64,000 bases of DNA from contig JBCDAU010000018.1 in the NCBI GenBank assembly GCA_039185015.1, positions 1 through 64,000 on the forward strand, in the 5' to 3' direction. The notes beneath the pieces are model-generated. The model made no database searches, was not told the DNA's origin, and worked only from the letters and a program-made list of their open reading frames with translations. Numbering within the stretch: position 1 is the stretch's first letter; each line of letters begins with the position of its first letter. Positions 35,623-43,491 of this stretch are shown here, piece after piece. Position numbers and translations under genes: made by a program. This DNA comes from JBCBSZ01 sp039185015. GTDB taxonomy: Bacteria; Actinomycetota; Acidimicrobiia; Acidimicrobiales; Poriferisodalaceae.

Positions 35623-36713
35623 GCCGACCCGAGCTCGTCGAGCACCGGGGTGACGGCCTCCAGGAAGAGCTGCCGGGTCCGGGTGAGGGCGAAGTCGCCG
35701 AGGCGGCGGCGACCCGCAGCCACCAGCTGTTCGCGCACGACGGCGTCCCCCACGACCCGGTCGACGGCCACGGCGACCCGCAGCGGCCGCTTGTCGTCGA
35801 GGACCAGGCCACCGTCGGCGATCGTCTCGGGCACCGCGCCGGCGGCGAAGGCGACCACGGGCACCTCGTGGAACATCGCCTCGACGACCGGTACGCAGAA
35901 GCCCTCGTGGTCACTGAGGCAGACGAACACGTCGGCGGCCCGATACCAGGCCCCGAGCTCGGCGTCCGTGACCGGCCCGGTCATCGTGACGGCATCGGCG
36001 AGGTCGAGCTCCTCGATCAGCTCGCCGAGCATGCGGCGGTAACCGGACGACGTGACGCCCCCGACGAGGACGAGGCGGGCGTTCGACCCGAACGCCCGCC
36101 GATGCGCGGCGAGAGCGAGGACGAGATCGTGCTGGGCCTTGTTGGGAGCGATCCGCCCGACGAAGAGCCACACCGGTCCGTCGCCGGCGTCGACGTCTGC
36201 GCCGGACTCGTGCTCGAACGTGTCGGTGTCGAGCAGGATCGGCACGACACCGGTGCGCCGGTACCCGGCGGCCTGCAGCTCGCGCTCGTTGAACCGGGAC
36301 ACCGTGGTGGCGAACGTCGTCCGACTCGCCAGCTGATCGCGCTGGCGCAGTCCCCACTGGACCGCCCAGGTGAGGTCGGGCTCGCCCGGTCCCGGCGGCC
36401 ACGACGCGAAGAATCGGGGTGGGGTCAGGTTGTGGAAGTCGACGAGCAGGGGCTCGGCTCGCTCGGCGACGTGGTCGGCCACGACCGAACCGACCGCCAG
36501 GTGGTACAGCAACACGTCGCCGTCCTCGGCCGCGTCGGCGTGGGCGGCGAGTGGCCTGGCGACGCTACCGGGACGGTCGGAGCGGTCGTGCTCGACGAAC
36601 AGCTGCCCCTCGATGTCGTGCTCGTCGAGCAGTCGCCGGATCTGGAGCGCATGTGCCGACGTCGCATCACCCGGGCTCAGCGTCGGGAGCAGCTGATGGA
36701 CCCGACGGACCAT
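35619..36713 (-). CDS. GT4 glycosyltransferase, paralogue of next gene
   Basis: The 364-residue GT-B enzyme has 'LPTLSPGDATSAHALQIRRLL', 'LVDFHNLTPPRFF', 'WLFVGRIAPNKAQHDLVLAL' and 'SDHEGFCVPVVEAM' (E-x7-E). It is closely similar along its length to the gene at 36716 (shared 'GVVPILLDT.TF', 'NKAQH', 'CLSDHEGFCVP'), so the pair arose by tandem duplication. The ATG at 36713 lies 2 bases after that gene's stop. The donor is unknown. Confidence 0.88.
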   Translation of the reverse strand: MVRRVHQLLPTLSPGDATSAHALQIRRLLDEHDIEGQLFVEHDRSDRPGSVARPLAAHADAAEDGDVLLYHLAVGSVVADHVAERAEPLLVDFHNLTPPRFFASWPPGPGEPDLTWAVQWGLRQRDQLASRTTFATTVSRFNERELQAAGYRRTGVVPILLDTDTFEHESGADVDAGDGPVWLFVGRIAPNKAQHDLVLALAAHRRAFGSNARLVLVGGVTSSGYRRMLGELIEELDLADAVTMTGPVTDAELGAWYRAADVFVCLSDHEGFCVPVVEAMFHEVPVVAFAAGAVPETIADGGLVLDDKRPLRVAVAVDRVVGDAVVREQLVAAGRRRLGDFALTRTRQLFLEAVTPVLDELGSA

Positions 36714-36715
36714 CG

Positions 36716-37798
36716 TCAGCCCTCGACCACGGGGGTGAGGAACTCGACGAGCTGCTCGGTCGTCCGTTCGAGCGCGAAGTCGGCGATGCGGGCCCGGCCC
36801 GCATCGATCATGGCCGTGCGGAGCGCGTCGTCGCGCAGCACCCGGTCGACGGCGACCGCCACGTGGACCGGGGACTTGTCGTGCAGCAGGAGACCGCCGT
36901 CGCCGAGCGTCTCGGGGACGGCCGTGGTGGCGAACGCGACGATGGGCACCCCGTTCCACATCGCCTCGAGCAGCGGCACGCAGAAGCCCTCGTGGTCGCT
37001 CAGGCACACGAGCACGTCCGCCGCGGCGTACCAGGCGCCGAGCTCGGCGTCGGAGACCGAGCCGGTCAGGTCGACGGCGTCGCCGAGGCCGAGCTCGGCG
37101 ACGAGCTTGCGCAGTGCGGTGTCGTACGCGTGCGAGGACACGCCACCGACGATCGCGAGCCGCGCCATCGGATCGACGAGCCGACGGTAGGCGGCGAAGG
37201 CGAGCACGATCTCGTGCTGGGCCTTGTTCGGGGTGACGCGGCCGACGAACAGCCACAGCGGCCCACCCTGCCGCAGCCGTTCGGCCATGGCCTCGTCGAC
37301 CTCGTGGTCGAACGTCGCGGTGTCGAGGAGGATGGGCACAACACCGGTGCTGCCGTACCCGGCCTGGACCAGCTCGTCCTCGTTGTAGGCGGAGTCGGCC
37401 ATCGCCGCGGTGGACCGACGAGCGAGCTGTGGGATCTGTCGCCGGCCGAGCGACACCGAGTACGCCGCCGACGGTTCCCAGGCGTCGAAGAACCGGGCCG
37501 GCGTGATGTTGTGGTAGTCGACGACGAGCGGCTCGGGCCGGTCGGCCAGCGCTCCGGCCATCTCGGAGCCGACGGACAGGTGGTACACGATCCCCGACCG
37601 TCCGCTGTCGTCCGCTCGGTGCTTCTTGTACGACGAGCTGATCGATCGGACGGCGGGTTGGGCGTCGACGACGTAGATCTCGGACTGCAGGCCCATCCGC
37701 TCCCGGACGACCTTCTGGATCTGGCGTGCGTGGCCGCCGATCGCGTCACGGGAGGCGAAGGAGGGCACCCACTGGTGCAGCGCGTCGAGCCGGCTCAC
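36716..37798 (-). CDS. GT4 glycosyltransferase, paralogue of previous gene
   Basis: The 360-residue GT-B enzyme carries 'VVDYHNITPARFFDAW', 'WLFVGRVTPNKAQHEIVLAF' and 'CLSDHEGFCVPLLEAM'. The NKAQH and HEGFCVP motifs define a GT4 subgroup often found in O-antigen-like clusters. The GTG start overlaps the methyltransferase-like gene stop by 4 bases. Together with its paralogue it may add two successive, related sugars; this is inference. Confidence 0.88.
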   Translation of the reverse strand: MSRLDALHQWVPSFASRDAIGGHARQIQKVVRERMGLQSEIYVVDAQPAVRSISSSYKKHRADDSGRSGIVYHLSVGSEMAGALADRPEPLVVDYHNITPARFFDAWEPSAAYSVSLGRRQIPQLARRSTAAMADSAYNEDELVQAGYGSTGVVPILLDTATFDHEVDEAMAERLRQGGPLWLFVGRVTPNKAQHEIVLAFAAYRRLVDPMARLAIVGGVSSHAYDTALRKLVAELGLGDAVDLTGSVSDAELGAWYAAADVLVCLSDHEGFCVPLLEAMWNGVPIVAFATTAVPETLGDGGLLLHDKSPVHVAVAVDRVLRDDALRTAMIDAGRARIADFALERTTEQLVEFLTPVVEG

Positions 37799-38739
37799 GG
37801 CGCCTCGGGCAGGCGGGCGGCGACACCGTGCTCACCCGACTTGGTGACGACCTGGTGGTCGTCGACGACGCAGCCGCGCCGCTCCAGCAGCAGCTTCCAC
37901 GTCAGCGGCGACAGCGGCGCGCCGACGACCAGGTCGCGGTCGACGGGACCGAGGCCGGCCCGCCACTCGTCCGGATCCACGGTGACGACGAGCAGGCGGC
38001 CGCCCGGACGGACCGCCCGAAGCGCATCGTCGAGCAGGCGGACGTGGTCGCCGAGGCTGAGCTCGTGCGCCGACAACACGATGCCGTCGAGCGCGTCCAC
38101 GGGCACGCCGGTGAGGTGGTCGAGCAGGCCACCGACGCGGAGCTCATCGACGTCGTCGACCAGGCGGGGGTCGGGCTCGATCCCGTAGACATCGAGACCA
38201 GCAGCGCGGGCCCCGGTCATAGCCGAGCCGTCGCCGGCGCCGAGGTGGGCGATCCGACCGTCGACCCCGTCGAAGACGAGGGTGACCATCTCGGCGGGAA
38301 CGGCCGCCTGCACCGGGTTCCGGATGGCGGTCGCGAGCTCGATCACGGTGGGGTCGAGCCCGGGCACCGCCCGCTCGATCCTCTCGATCCGGTCCGCGAG
38401 GCCCCGCAATGCCATCGCCAAGGCGTGGCCGAGCCCGCCCATCTGCGCGGCGACGTGGCGCATCTGGAACGCCATGGCCTTGCGGACGACGAGCTTCGCC
38501 TTGGCGACGATCGGGTGCGCCGACTCGACGGACGCGTCGACGTCGATGAACGACGATCGCTCGATGCCGTCGATCAGCGCGTCGAGGTCATCGGCGACGG
38601 CCGCAGGCGGTGCGAACCGGGCGAACGTGAGCTGCAGGTCCCGCTCGAAGTCGGCCGGCAGCTCGCCGGAGGTACGGCGTCGACGCACCTCGGTGTCGAT
38701 CTCGGCCAGCAGCCGGTCATGGTCCAACTCGGTCGCCAT
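37795..38739 (-). CDS. Class I methyltransferase-like protein with N-terminal helical domain
   Basis: The 314-residue protein has a helical N-terminal half (1-150) and a methyltransferase-like C-terminal half: 'IAHLGAGDGSAMTGARAAG' (motif I with G.GDG), 'GIEPDPRLVDDV' (acidic loop) and 'AVRPGGRLLVVTV'. Motif I is intact, so SAM binding is likely. The N-terminal part resembles helical regions in O-antigen methyltransferases that measure or bind chains. The ATG at 38739 has TACCGT 7 bases upstream. It starts an operon with three GT4 genes. Confidence 0.75.
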   Translation of the reverse strand: MATELDHDRLLAEIDTEVRRRRTSGELPADFERDLQLTFARFAPPAAVADDLDALIDGIERSSFIDVDASVESAHPIVAKAKLVVRKAMAFQMRHVAAQMGGLGHALAMALRGLADRIERIERAVPGLDPTVIELATAIRNPVQAAVPAEMVTLVFDGVDGRIAHLGAGDGSAMTGARAAGLDVYGIEPDPRLVDDVDELRVGGLLDHLTGVPVDALDGIVLSAHELSLGDHVRLLDDALRAVRPGGRLLVVTVDPDEWRAGLGPVDRDLVVGAPLSPLTWKLLLERRGCVVDDHQVVTKSGEHGVAARLPEAP

Positions 38740-38746
38740 CGGCGAC

Positions 38747-38752
38747 ACGGTA
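38747..38752 (-). promoter_or_regulatory. Putative leaderless -10 for the methyltransferase-GT4 operon
   Basis: TACCGT on the minus strand lies 7 bases before the ATG at 38739. Confidence 0.4.
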
Positions 38753-38776
38753 TCTCCGGGTCGGCGGCGACCCATG

Positions 38777-38980
38777 GAGCCTCGCTCCCGCCCGCTCTGG
38801 TCTCGCTTCCTCGATGCTCCACGCCGACTCCGTCGGCCCTGCGCATCCGCTCGCTCGACGGGCCGCTCGAGCCCCATTCCCGCCCGCTCTGGTCTCGCTA
38901 CCTCGATGCTCCACGCCGACTCCGTCGGCCCTGCGCATCCGCTCGCTCGACGGGCCGCTCGAGCCCCGCTCCGGTCCGCC
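38777..38980. repeat. 92-bp tandem repeat, about 2.2 copies
   Basis: Copies start at 38777, 38869 and 38961 (partial). 38786-38875 and 38878-38967 match over 90 bases with one mismatch. Each full copy contains the perfect hairpin GCCGAC-tcc-GTCGGC (38823-38837 and 38915-38929). The array fills most of the gap between the divergent methyltransferase and fbiA genes. Confidence 0.9.
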
Positions 38981-39009
38981 CTCAGCCTCGGCGCGCAGGT
39001 CCGGGCGGC

Positions 39010-39015
39010 TACGGT
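39010..39015 (+). promoter_or_regulatory. Putative leaderless -10 for fbiA
   Basis: TACGGT lies 7 bases before the GTG at 39023, directly downstream of the 92-bp repeat. Confidence 0.4.
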
Positions 39016-39022
39016 CGCCGCC

Positions 39023-39955
39023 GTGATCACCGTCATCGCCGGGGGCGTCGGCGCCGCCCGCTTCCTCCGCGGCCTCGTCGAGACCGTCGACCCCACCCGT
39101 TGCCGGGCGATCGTCAACGTCGGCGACGATCTCGTCCTCCACGGTCTCCACATCAGCCCGGACATCGACACCTGCATCTACACCGTCGCCGACGCCATCG
39201 ACCCCGAGCGGGGATGGGGGCTCGTCGACGAGACGTGGCGGGCGATGGAGGCGCTCGGCCGGTACGGCGGGGAGAACTGGTTCTCCCTCGGCGACCAGGA
39301 CCTCGCCACCCACCTGCACCGCACGCAGCGGCTCCGCGAGGGGGCGACGCTGACCGAGGTCACCGGCGAGCTCGCCCGGGCCTGGGGCCTGGATCTCACG
39401 ATCCTCCCGGTGACCGACGACGAGCTCCGCACCCACGTCTCGGTGCCCGGCGAGGGCGAGCTGTCGTTCCAGCAGTACTTCGTCGGGCGCCAGCACGCCG
39501 TCCCGATCGACGGGGTCCGGTTCGCCGGCGAGGAGGCTGCTCGGCCGGGTCCGGACGTGCTCGCGTCGATCAGGGATGCGGACGTCGTGGTGATCGCACC
39601 GTCGAACCCGATCGTCTCGATCGGTCCGGTCCTCGCGGTGCCAGGGGTCCGGGAGGCCCTGGCCGCCCGTCGCGAGCAGGTCGTGGCCATCTCGCCGATC
39701 ATCGGCGGGCAGGCGTTGAAGGGGCCGGCTGCCGACATGCTGTCGACCCTCGGCCACGAGGTGTCGGCCGTCGGCATCGCCCGCCTCTACGCCGAGCTCG
39801 CCGAGACGCTGGTGCTCGACGATGCCGACGCCGACCTCGCGGCGGCCGTGGCCGGGGTTGGGGTCCGGCCGCTCGTGCGCGACACGATCATGAGCACCCC
39901 GGAGCGGTCGGCCGCCCTGGCCGCCGCCACCATCGCCGCAGGGAGCGATCGATGA
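39023..39955 (+). CDS. fbiA: 2-phospho-L-lactate/phosphoenolpyruvyl transferase (CofD)
   Basis: The 310-residue protein joins the phospholactate or phosphoenolpyruvyl group to Fo, making the F420-0 (dehydro-F420-0) core of coenzyme F420. It has 'VIAGGVGAARFLRGL' at the N-terminus, 'IVNVGDDLVLHGLHISPDIDT' (split metal and Fo site, D..D), and 'APSNPIVSIGPVLAVPGV', all diagnostic of CofD. The GTG start has TACGGT 7 bases upstream. Its stop overlaps the cofE start as ATGA. The order fbiA-fbiB after manB is conserved in mycobacteria. Confidence 0.95.
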   Translation: MITVIAGGVGAARFLRGLVETVDPTRCRAIVNVGDDLVLHGLHISPDIDTCIYTVADAIDPERGWGLVDETWRAMEALGRYGGENWFSLGDQDLATHLHRTQRLREGATLTEVTGELARAWGLDLTILPVTDDELRTHVSVPGEGELSFQQYFVGRQHAVPIDGVRFAGEEAARPGPDVLASIRDADVVVIAPSNPIVSIGPVLAVPGVREALAARREQVVAISPIIGGQALKGPAADMLSTLGHEVSAVGIARLYAELAETLVLDDADADLAAAVAGVGVRPLVRDTIMSTPERSAALAAATIAAGSDR

Positions 39956-40671
39956 GCCTGACCCTCCTCCCCCTCCACGGCATCGGCGAGGTCCGCCGGG
40001 GAGACGACCTCGGTGACGTGATCCTCGCCGCCGCCGACGGCTCCGCTCCGGAGCGGCCCACGATCGAGGACGGCGACGTGCTCGTCGTCACGCAGAAGAT
40101 CGTCTCGAAGGCCGAAGGGGCGATGGCCCAGGTCGATCCGAGCGATCCGCTCTCGCACAAGCCGCTCGTCGAGCGGGAGTCCGTGCGGATACTCCGCCGC
40201 CGGGGCGAGCTGATCATCTCCGAGACCAAGCACGGCTTCGTGTGCGCCAACGCCGGCATCGACCTGTCGAACGTCGACCGAGGCTGGTGCGCGCTGCTCC
40301 CGGAGGACTCCGATCGGTCGGCCCGCCGCATCCGCGATCAGCTCAAGGGCCGCGCCGGGGTGGACGTGGCGGTGATCATCTCCGACACCTTCGGCCGTCC
40401 GTGGCGTCGCGGCGTGACCGACGTGGCGATCGGCTGCGCCGGCATCGGCGCCATCCTCGACCTGCGGGGCTCGTCGGACGCCCTCGGCCGGGAGCTGATG
40501 GTGACCGAGGTCGCGGTCGTCGACGAGCTCGCCGGTGCTGCGGACCTGGTGATGGGCAAGGCCACCGGCGTACCGGTCGCCATCGTTCGGGGTGTCGACG
40601 CCGACTGGCTGGGCGCCGGCTCGGTGGGCGAGGAGATCATCCGCGACCCGGCCGACGACCTGTTCCGCTGA
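39952..40671 (+). CDS. cofE: Coenzyme F420-0:L-glutamate ligase, single-domain (CofE)
   Basis: The 239-residue protein adds L-glutamates to F420-0 with GTP. It has 'GIGEVRRGDDL', 'DGDVLVVTQKIVSKAEG', 'SETKHGFVCANAGID' and 'ISDTFGRPWRRG', the CofE signature motifs. It ends where archaeal CofE ends, and lacks the C-terminal FMN/nitroreductase-like domain that mycobacterial FbiB uses to finish F420. That step must come from a separate protein. A convergent gene's stop is directly adjacent at 40672. Confidence 0.95.
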   Translation: MSLTLLPLHGIGEVRRGDDLGDVILAAADGSAPERPTIEDGDVLVVTQKIVSKAEGAMAQVDPSDPLSHKPLVERESVRILRRRGELIISETKHGFVCANAGIDLSNVDRGWCALLPEDSDRSARRIRDQLKGRAGVDVAVIISDTFGRPWRRGVTDVAIGCAGIGAILDLRGSSDALGRELMVTEVAVVDELAGAADLVMGKATGVPVAIVRGVDADWLGAGSVGEEIIRDPADDLFR

Positions 40672-41142
40672 TCAGCCCCGCTGGGCTCGGGGCTCGCCCC
40701 CCTCGAGACCGAGCTCGGTGTTGATCCGGGTCGACGAGTCCACCTTCTCGGAGCCCCCGACCCCGAACACGAGCTCGATCCCGTGCTCGAGGCAGACCTC
40801 GGTCTCCGGGATCGCTGCCTCCGACTGACGGTCCCCACCGTTGCCGAACGCGATCTCGTGACCCCGGTATCGCTCGGCCACCTCGACGAGCGTGCGGGTG
40901 ACGGACGGGTCGTCGTCGACGGAGATCAGGGCGTCATCGACGATGCGCAGGGCCTGCACGATCCGGAGTCGGTCCTGCTCGTCGAGGATCACGCGACCCT
41001 TCTTGAGCACCTGCTGACGGTTGTTGTTGACGATCACGACCAGGTGGTCGGCCCGGGATCGCGCATCCTCCAGCATGTCGAGGTGTCCGGCGTGCAGGGG
41101 GCTGAAGTAGCCGCTCACCACCATCACGCTCTTGCCTGTCAT
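40672..41142 (-). CDS. Cytidylyl/adenylyltransferase family protein
   Basis: The 156-residue nucleotidyltransferase has the HxGH motif in 'GYFSPLHAGHLDML', the K/R-rich 'NRQQVLKKGRV', and the late 'DSSTRI' (like ISST.I). Relatives transfer CMP or AMP to small phosphorylated alcohols or sugars (TagD, RfaE-C, GCT-like). The substrate is unknown; a glycan or lipid precursor would fit the neighbourhood. A strong GGGAGGAG lies 7 bases before the ATG. The gene is transcribed alone. Confidence 0.85.
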   Translation of the reverse strand: MTGKSVMVVSGYFSPLHAGHLDMLEDARSRADHLVVIVNNNRQQVLKKGRVILDEQDRLRIVQALRIVDDALISVDDDPSVTRTLVEVAERYRGHEIAFGNGGDRQSEAAIPETEVCLEHGIELVFGVGGSEKVDSSTRINTELGLEGGEPRAQRG

Positions 41143-41282
41143 CGCGGTACTCCTCCCACCTCTCCCGTGAGCGCCACCCGCTCATCACGGACCGAGGCGG
41201 CGACCGAGGGTACGGGGCGGCGAGTGCACCACCAAACGGCGAGAACGCGCGCTCAGTGTGTGGCTCGCCCGCACGCTCCCTG

Positions 41283-41299
41283 GCGGGCGGACCGCCCGC
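41283..41299. terminator. Perfect GC hairpin downstream of the His-rich protein gene
   Basis: GCGGGCGG-a-CCGCCCGC is a 17-base near-perfect palindrome 36 bases past the stop at 41335 (minus strand). It lacks a T-run; a terminator role is likely but not certain. Confidence 0.4.
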
Positions 41300-41334
41300 T
41301 CACTGCGGGGACAGGTTGCGGGCTGGCCGCCTGC

Positions 41335-42195
41335 TCACTCGTCGGACGGAGCGGTGGTGTCGGCCGGAGCCTCGTCCTCGGCCGGCGTGGTGGTCTCGGC
41401 CGGCGCCTCGTCCTCGGCCGGGGCGTCCTCGTCGCCGGAGTCGTCGTCGCCGGAGTCGGTGAAGGCCTGGTCGAGGTCGTCCGGCGAGATGATGTTGCCG
41501 TCGTCGTCGACCACCGGAGCGAGGTCGTCGACGGTGTCGTTGACCGAACCGGGCTGGAGGATCTCGGCATCGTCCGGGCCGAAGAAGAACGTGTAGACCT
41601 CGCCGTCGTCACGGAACCGGATGCGGTCGAAGCCACCCTCGAAGATCTCGGGCTCGGGGTCGTCGACGGCGTCCCACTTGGCGACCCGCCACTCCCCCTC
41701 GGAACCGTCGGCGCACTCGTCACCGTTGGCCCGCACCTCGCCGCCGGGGAGCTCCCACTCGTCGTCGCCGGCGTCGAGCGCGACCTGGTCGAAGAAGACC
41801 TCGAGCGTCGCCCGGCTGCCGCGGGCACGCGAGGAGAACGGATGGATGTGGATGAACCCGTCGGCGTGGGTGTGGATGCCGGTCTGGTCGGCGCCGTCAT
41901 CGACGAACGGCGGCAGGAACGAGCCGCTCTCGCCGACCGTGCAGTCGAAGACCCCGTACGCGGCGTGCCAGTGGTCGCCCTGGATGCCACCCGAGGCGGT
42001 GGCGACGTTCAGGAGCGGTCGCTCGCCTGCGGTGGACTCACGCTCGCCTCGGGCGACGAAGACCAGCAGCGAACCGACGACGACGACGCCGGCGACGAGC
42101 GCAGGGAAGCCGAGGCGGCGCTGCGGACGGGCGGACCGCGAACGGCCCGACGAGGCGACCTTGGCGACCTTCTTGGCGGAGTTCTCTCGTGCCAT
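41335..42195 (-). CDS. Membrane-anchored His-rich extracellular protein of unknown function
   Basis: The 286-residue protein has a basic cytoplasmic N-terminus, one membrane helix (about 29-48, 'FPALVAGVVVVGSLLVFVA'), and an extracellular domain with HWHAAYGVFDC and 'GIHTHADGFIHIHPF'. These seven clustered histidines suggest metal binding. The C-terminus (about 230-286) is acidic with repeated AEDEAPAETT units. I recognise no named family. It stands alone between a nucleotidyltransferase and a GT4 gene. TAGCGT lies about 10 bases upstream of the ATG. Confidence 0.75.
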   Translation of the reverse strand: MARENSAKKVAKVASSGRSRSARPQRRLGFPALVAGVVVVGSLLVFVARGERESTAGERPLLNVATASGGIQGDHWHAAYGVFDCTVGESGSFLPPFVDDGADQTGIHTHADGFIHIHPFSSRARGSRATLEVFFDQVALDAGDDEWELPGGEVRANGDECADGSEGEWRVAKWDAVDDPEPEIFEGGFDRIRFRDDGEVYTFFFGPDDAEILQPGSVNDTVDDLAPVVDDDGNIISPDDLDQAFTDSGDDDSGDEDAPAEDEAPAETTTPAEDEAPADTTAPSDE

Positions 42196-42258
42196 AACCC
42201 ACGCAACGCTACCGGGGTGCCACCGGTTCCGGTGCTCACCGACATCGGGACCAACGAC

Positions 42259-43479
42259 TCACTGGCGCAGCTCGGCGACCAGCGACTCGTAGGCCTCGGC
42301 GACGCCGGCGGGCGACAGCCAGCCCTCCACGTAGGCCCGCCCGCGGTCCCCGGCGGCCGCAGCGGCGGCCCGGTCGTCGACGAGCTGGAGCAGCCCGGCG
42401 ACGAAGGCGTCCGGGTCCTCGGCGGGCACGGCCACGCCGGCGTCGGCGGCCTCGACGACGGTCGCGACCTCGGTGCCGGGGTCGACGCTTGCCAGGACCG
42501 GCCGGGCCGCGGCGAGGATCGAGTAGAGCTTCGACGGCACGGAGGCCTTCGCGAGCCCGCGCCGTAGGGCCACCACGTGGACGTCGGCGGCGGCGAGCAC
42601 CTCGGGGAGCCGCTCACGGGGTTGGAGTGGGGCGAACACGACGTTGTCGCGGCCCTCGGCCCGGCGCCGCAGCTCGTCCAGTCCGCTCCCGCCGCCGTTG
42701 ACCACGATCACGACGTCGGGACGGTCCTGCAACGCGTCGGCGGCGTCGACGAGCAGCTCGAGCGGTTGCGAGAAGCCGATGTTGCCGGCGTACATCACGA
42801 CCGTGCGGTCGCCGAGCCCGTATTCCTCCCGATAGGCGTTCTCGCGGGGCCCGGGAGCGATCCTCGCCAGGTCGACGAAGTTCGGGATGACCCGCACCTT
42901 GTCGGGGTCGTCGGCCCGGGGTGCGAGGTTCTGCCTGAGGTCCTCCGAGAGCACCGTGACCGCATCGGCACGCCGGTAGGTCCAGCCCTCGAGCGCCGAC
43001 AGCAGCCGCACGAGCCGACCGGGCCCGACGGCCCCCGTGTCGACGAGCACGTCCGGGTAGACGTCCTGGACGTTGAAGACGTACGCCGCCCGCCGCAGCC
43101 GGGCGATGAACCAGCCCGTCGTGCCGATCGTCAGCGGTGGCGACATGGCGATCACCGCATCGGCCCGGCGCGGACGAAGTCCCGCGACCGTGCAGGCCGC
43201 CGTGAAGCCGACGAAGGACAGCGCACGTCTGGGGATGCTCGTCTTGTCGGGGGCGGGGAACGGGTGAACTCGGACGATGCGGCCCCAGTTCGTGCGCTCG
43301 AAGCGCCAGGGCCGTCCCCGCCACTCCACGTCGACCTCGTGGCCGAGGTACCAGGGCAGGGAGGTGATGACCTCGACCTCGTGGCCCCGGGCGGTGAGCT
43401 CCTCGACCCAGCGACCGGCGACCTCACCGGTCGGCGCCACGTCGGGCGGGAAGTGCGGGACGAACAGGACGAGGCGCAC
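42259..43479 (-). CDS. GT4 glycosyltransferase, WbuB/WcaI-like
   Basis: The 406-residue GT-B enzyme starts 'LFVPHFPPDVAPTGEVAGRW', followed by 'GHEVEVITSLPWY', typical of WbuB-like transferases of N-acetylfucosamine/fucose-type sugars. The donor domain has 'VVMYAGNIGFSQPLELLVDAA', 'GGGSGLDELRRRA' and 'KASVPSKLYSILAAARPVLAS'. The GTG start lies 12 bases after the upstream GT4 stop; it ends the three-GT4 operon that begins at 45728. Confidence 0.88.
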   Translation of the reverse strand: MRLVLFVPHFPPDVAPTGEVAGRWVEELTARGHEVEVITSLPWYLGHEVDVEWRGRPWRFERTNWGRIVRVHPFPAPDKTSIPRRALSFVGFTAACTVAGLRPRRADAVIAMSPPLTIGTTGWFIARLRRAAYVFNVQDVYPDVLVDTGAVGPGRLVRLLSALEGWTYRRADAVTVLSEDLRQNLAPRADDPDKVRVIPNFVDLARIAPGPRENAYREEYGLGDRTVVMYAGNIGFSQPLELLVDAADALQDRPDVVIVVNGGGSGLDELRRRAEGRDNVVFAPLQPRERLPEVLAAADVHVVALRRGLAKASVPSKLYSILAAARPVLASVDPGTEVATVVEAADAGVAVPAEDPDAFVAGLLQLVDDRAAAAAAGDRGRAYVEGWLSPAGVAEAYESLVAELRQ

Positions 43480-43491
43480 GGAACGACGACG

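Noticed and set aside
43480..43491. TAGCGT before the GTG at 43479 as a leaderless -10
   Set aside because: The TAG is the stop codon of the upstream GT4 gene, and the genes are 12 bases apart in one operon.
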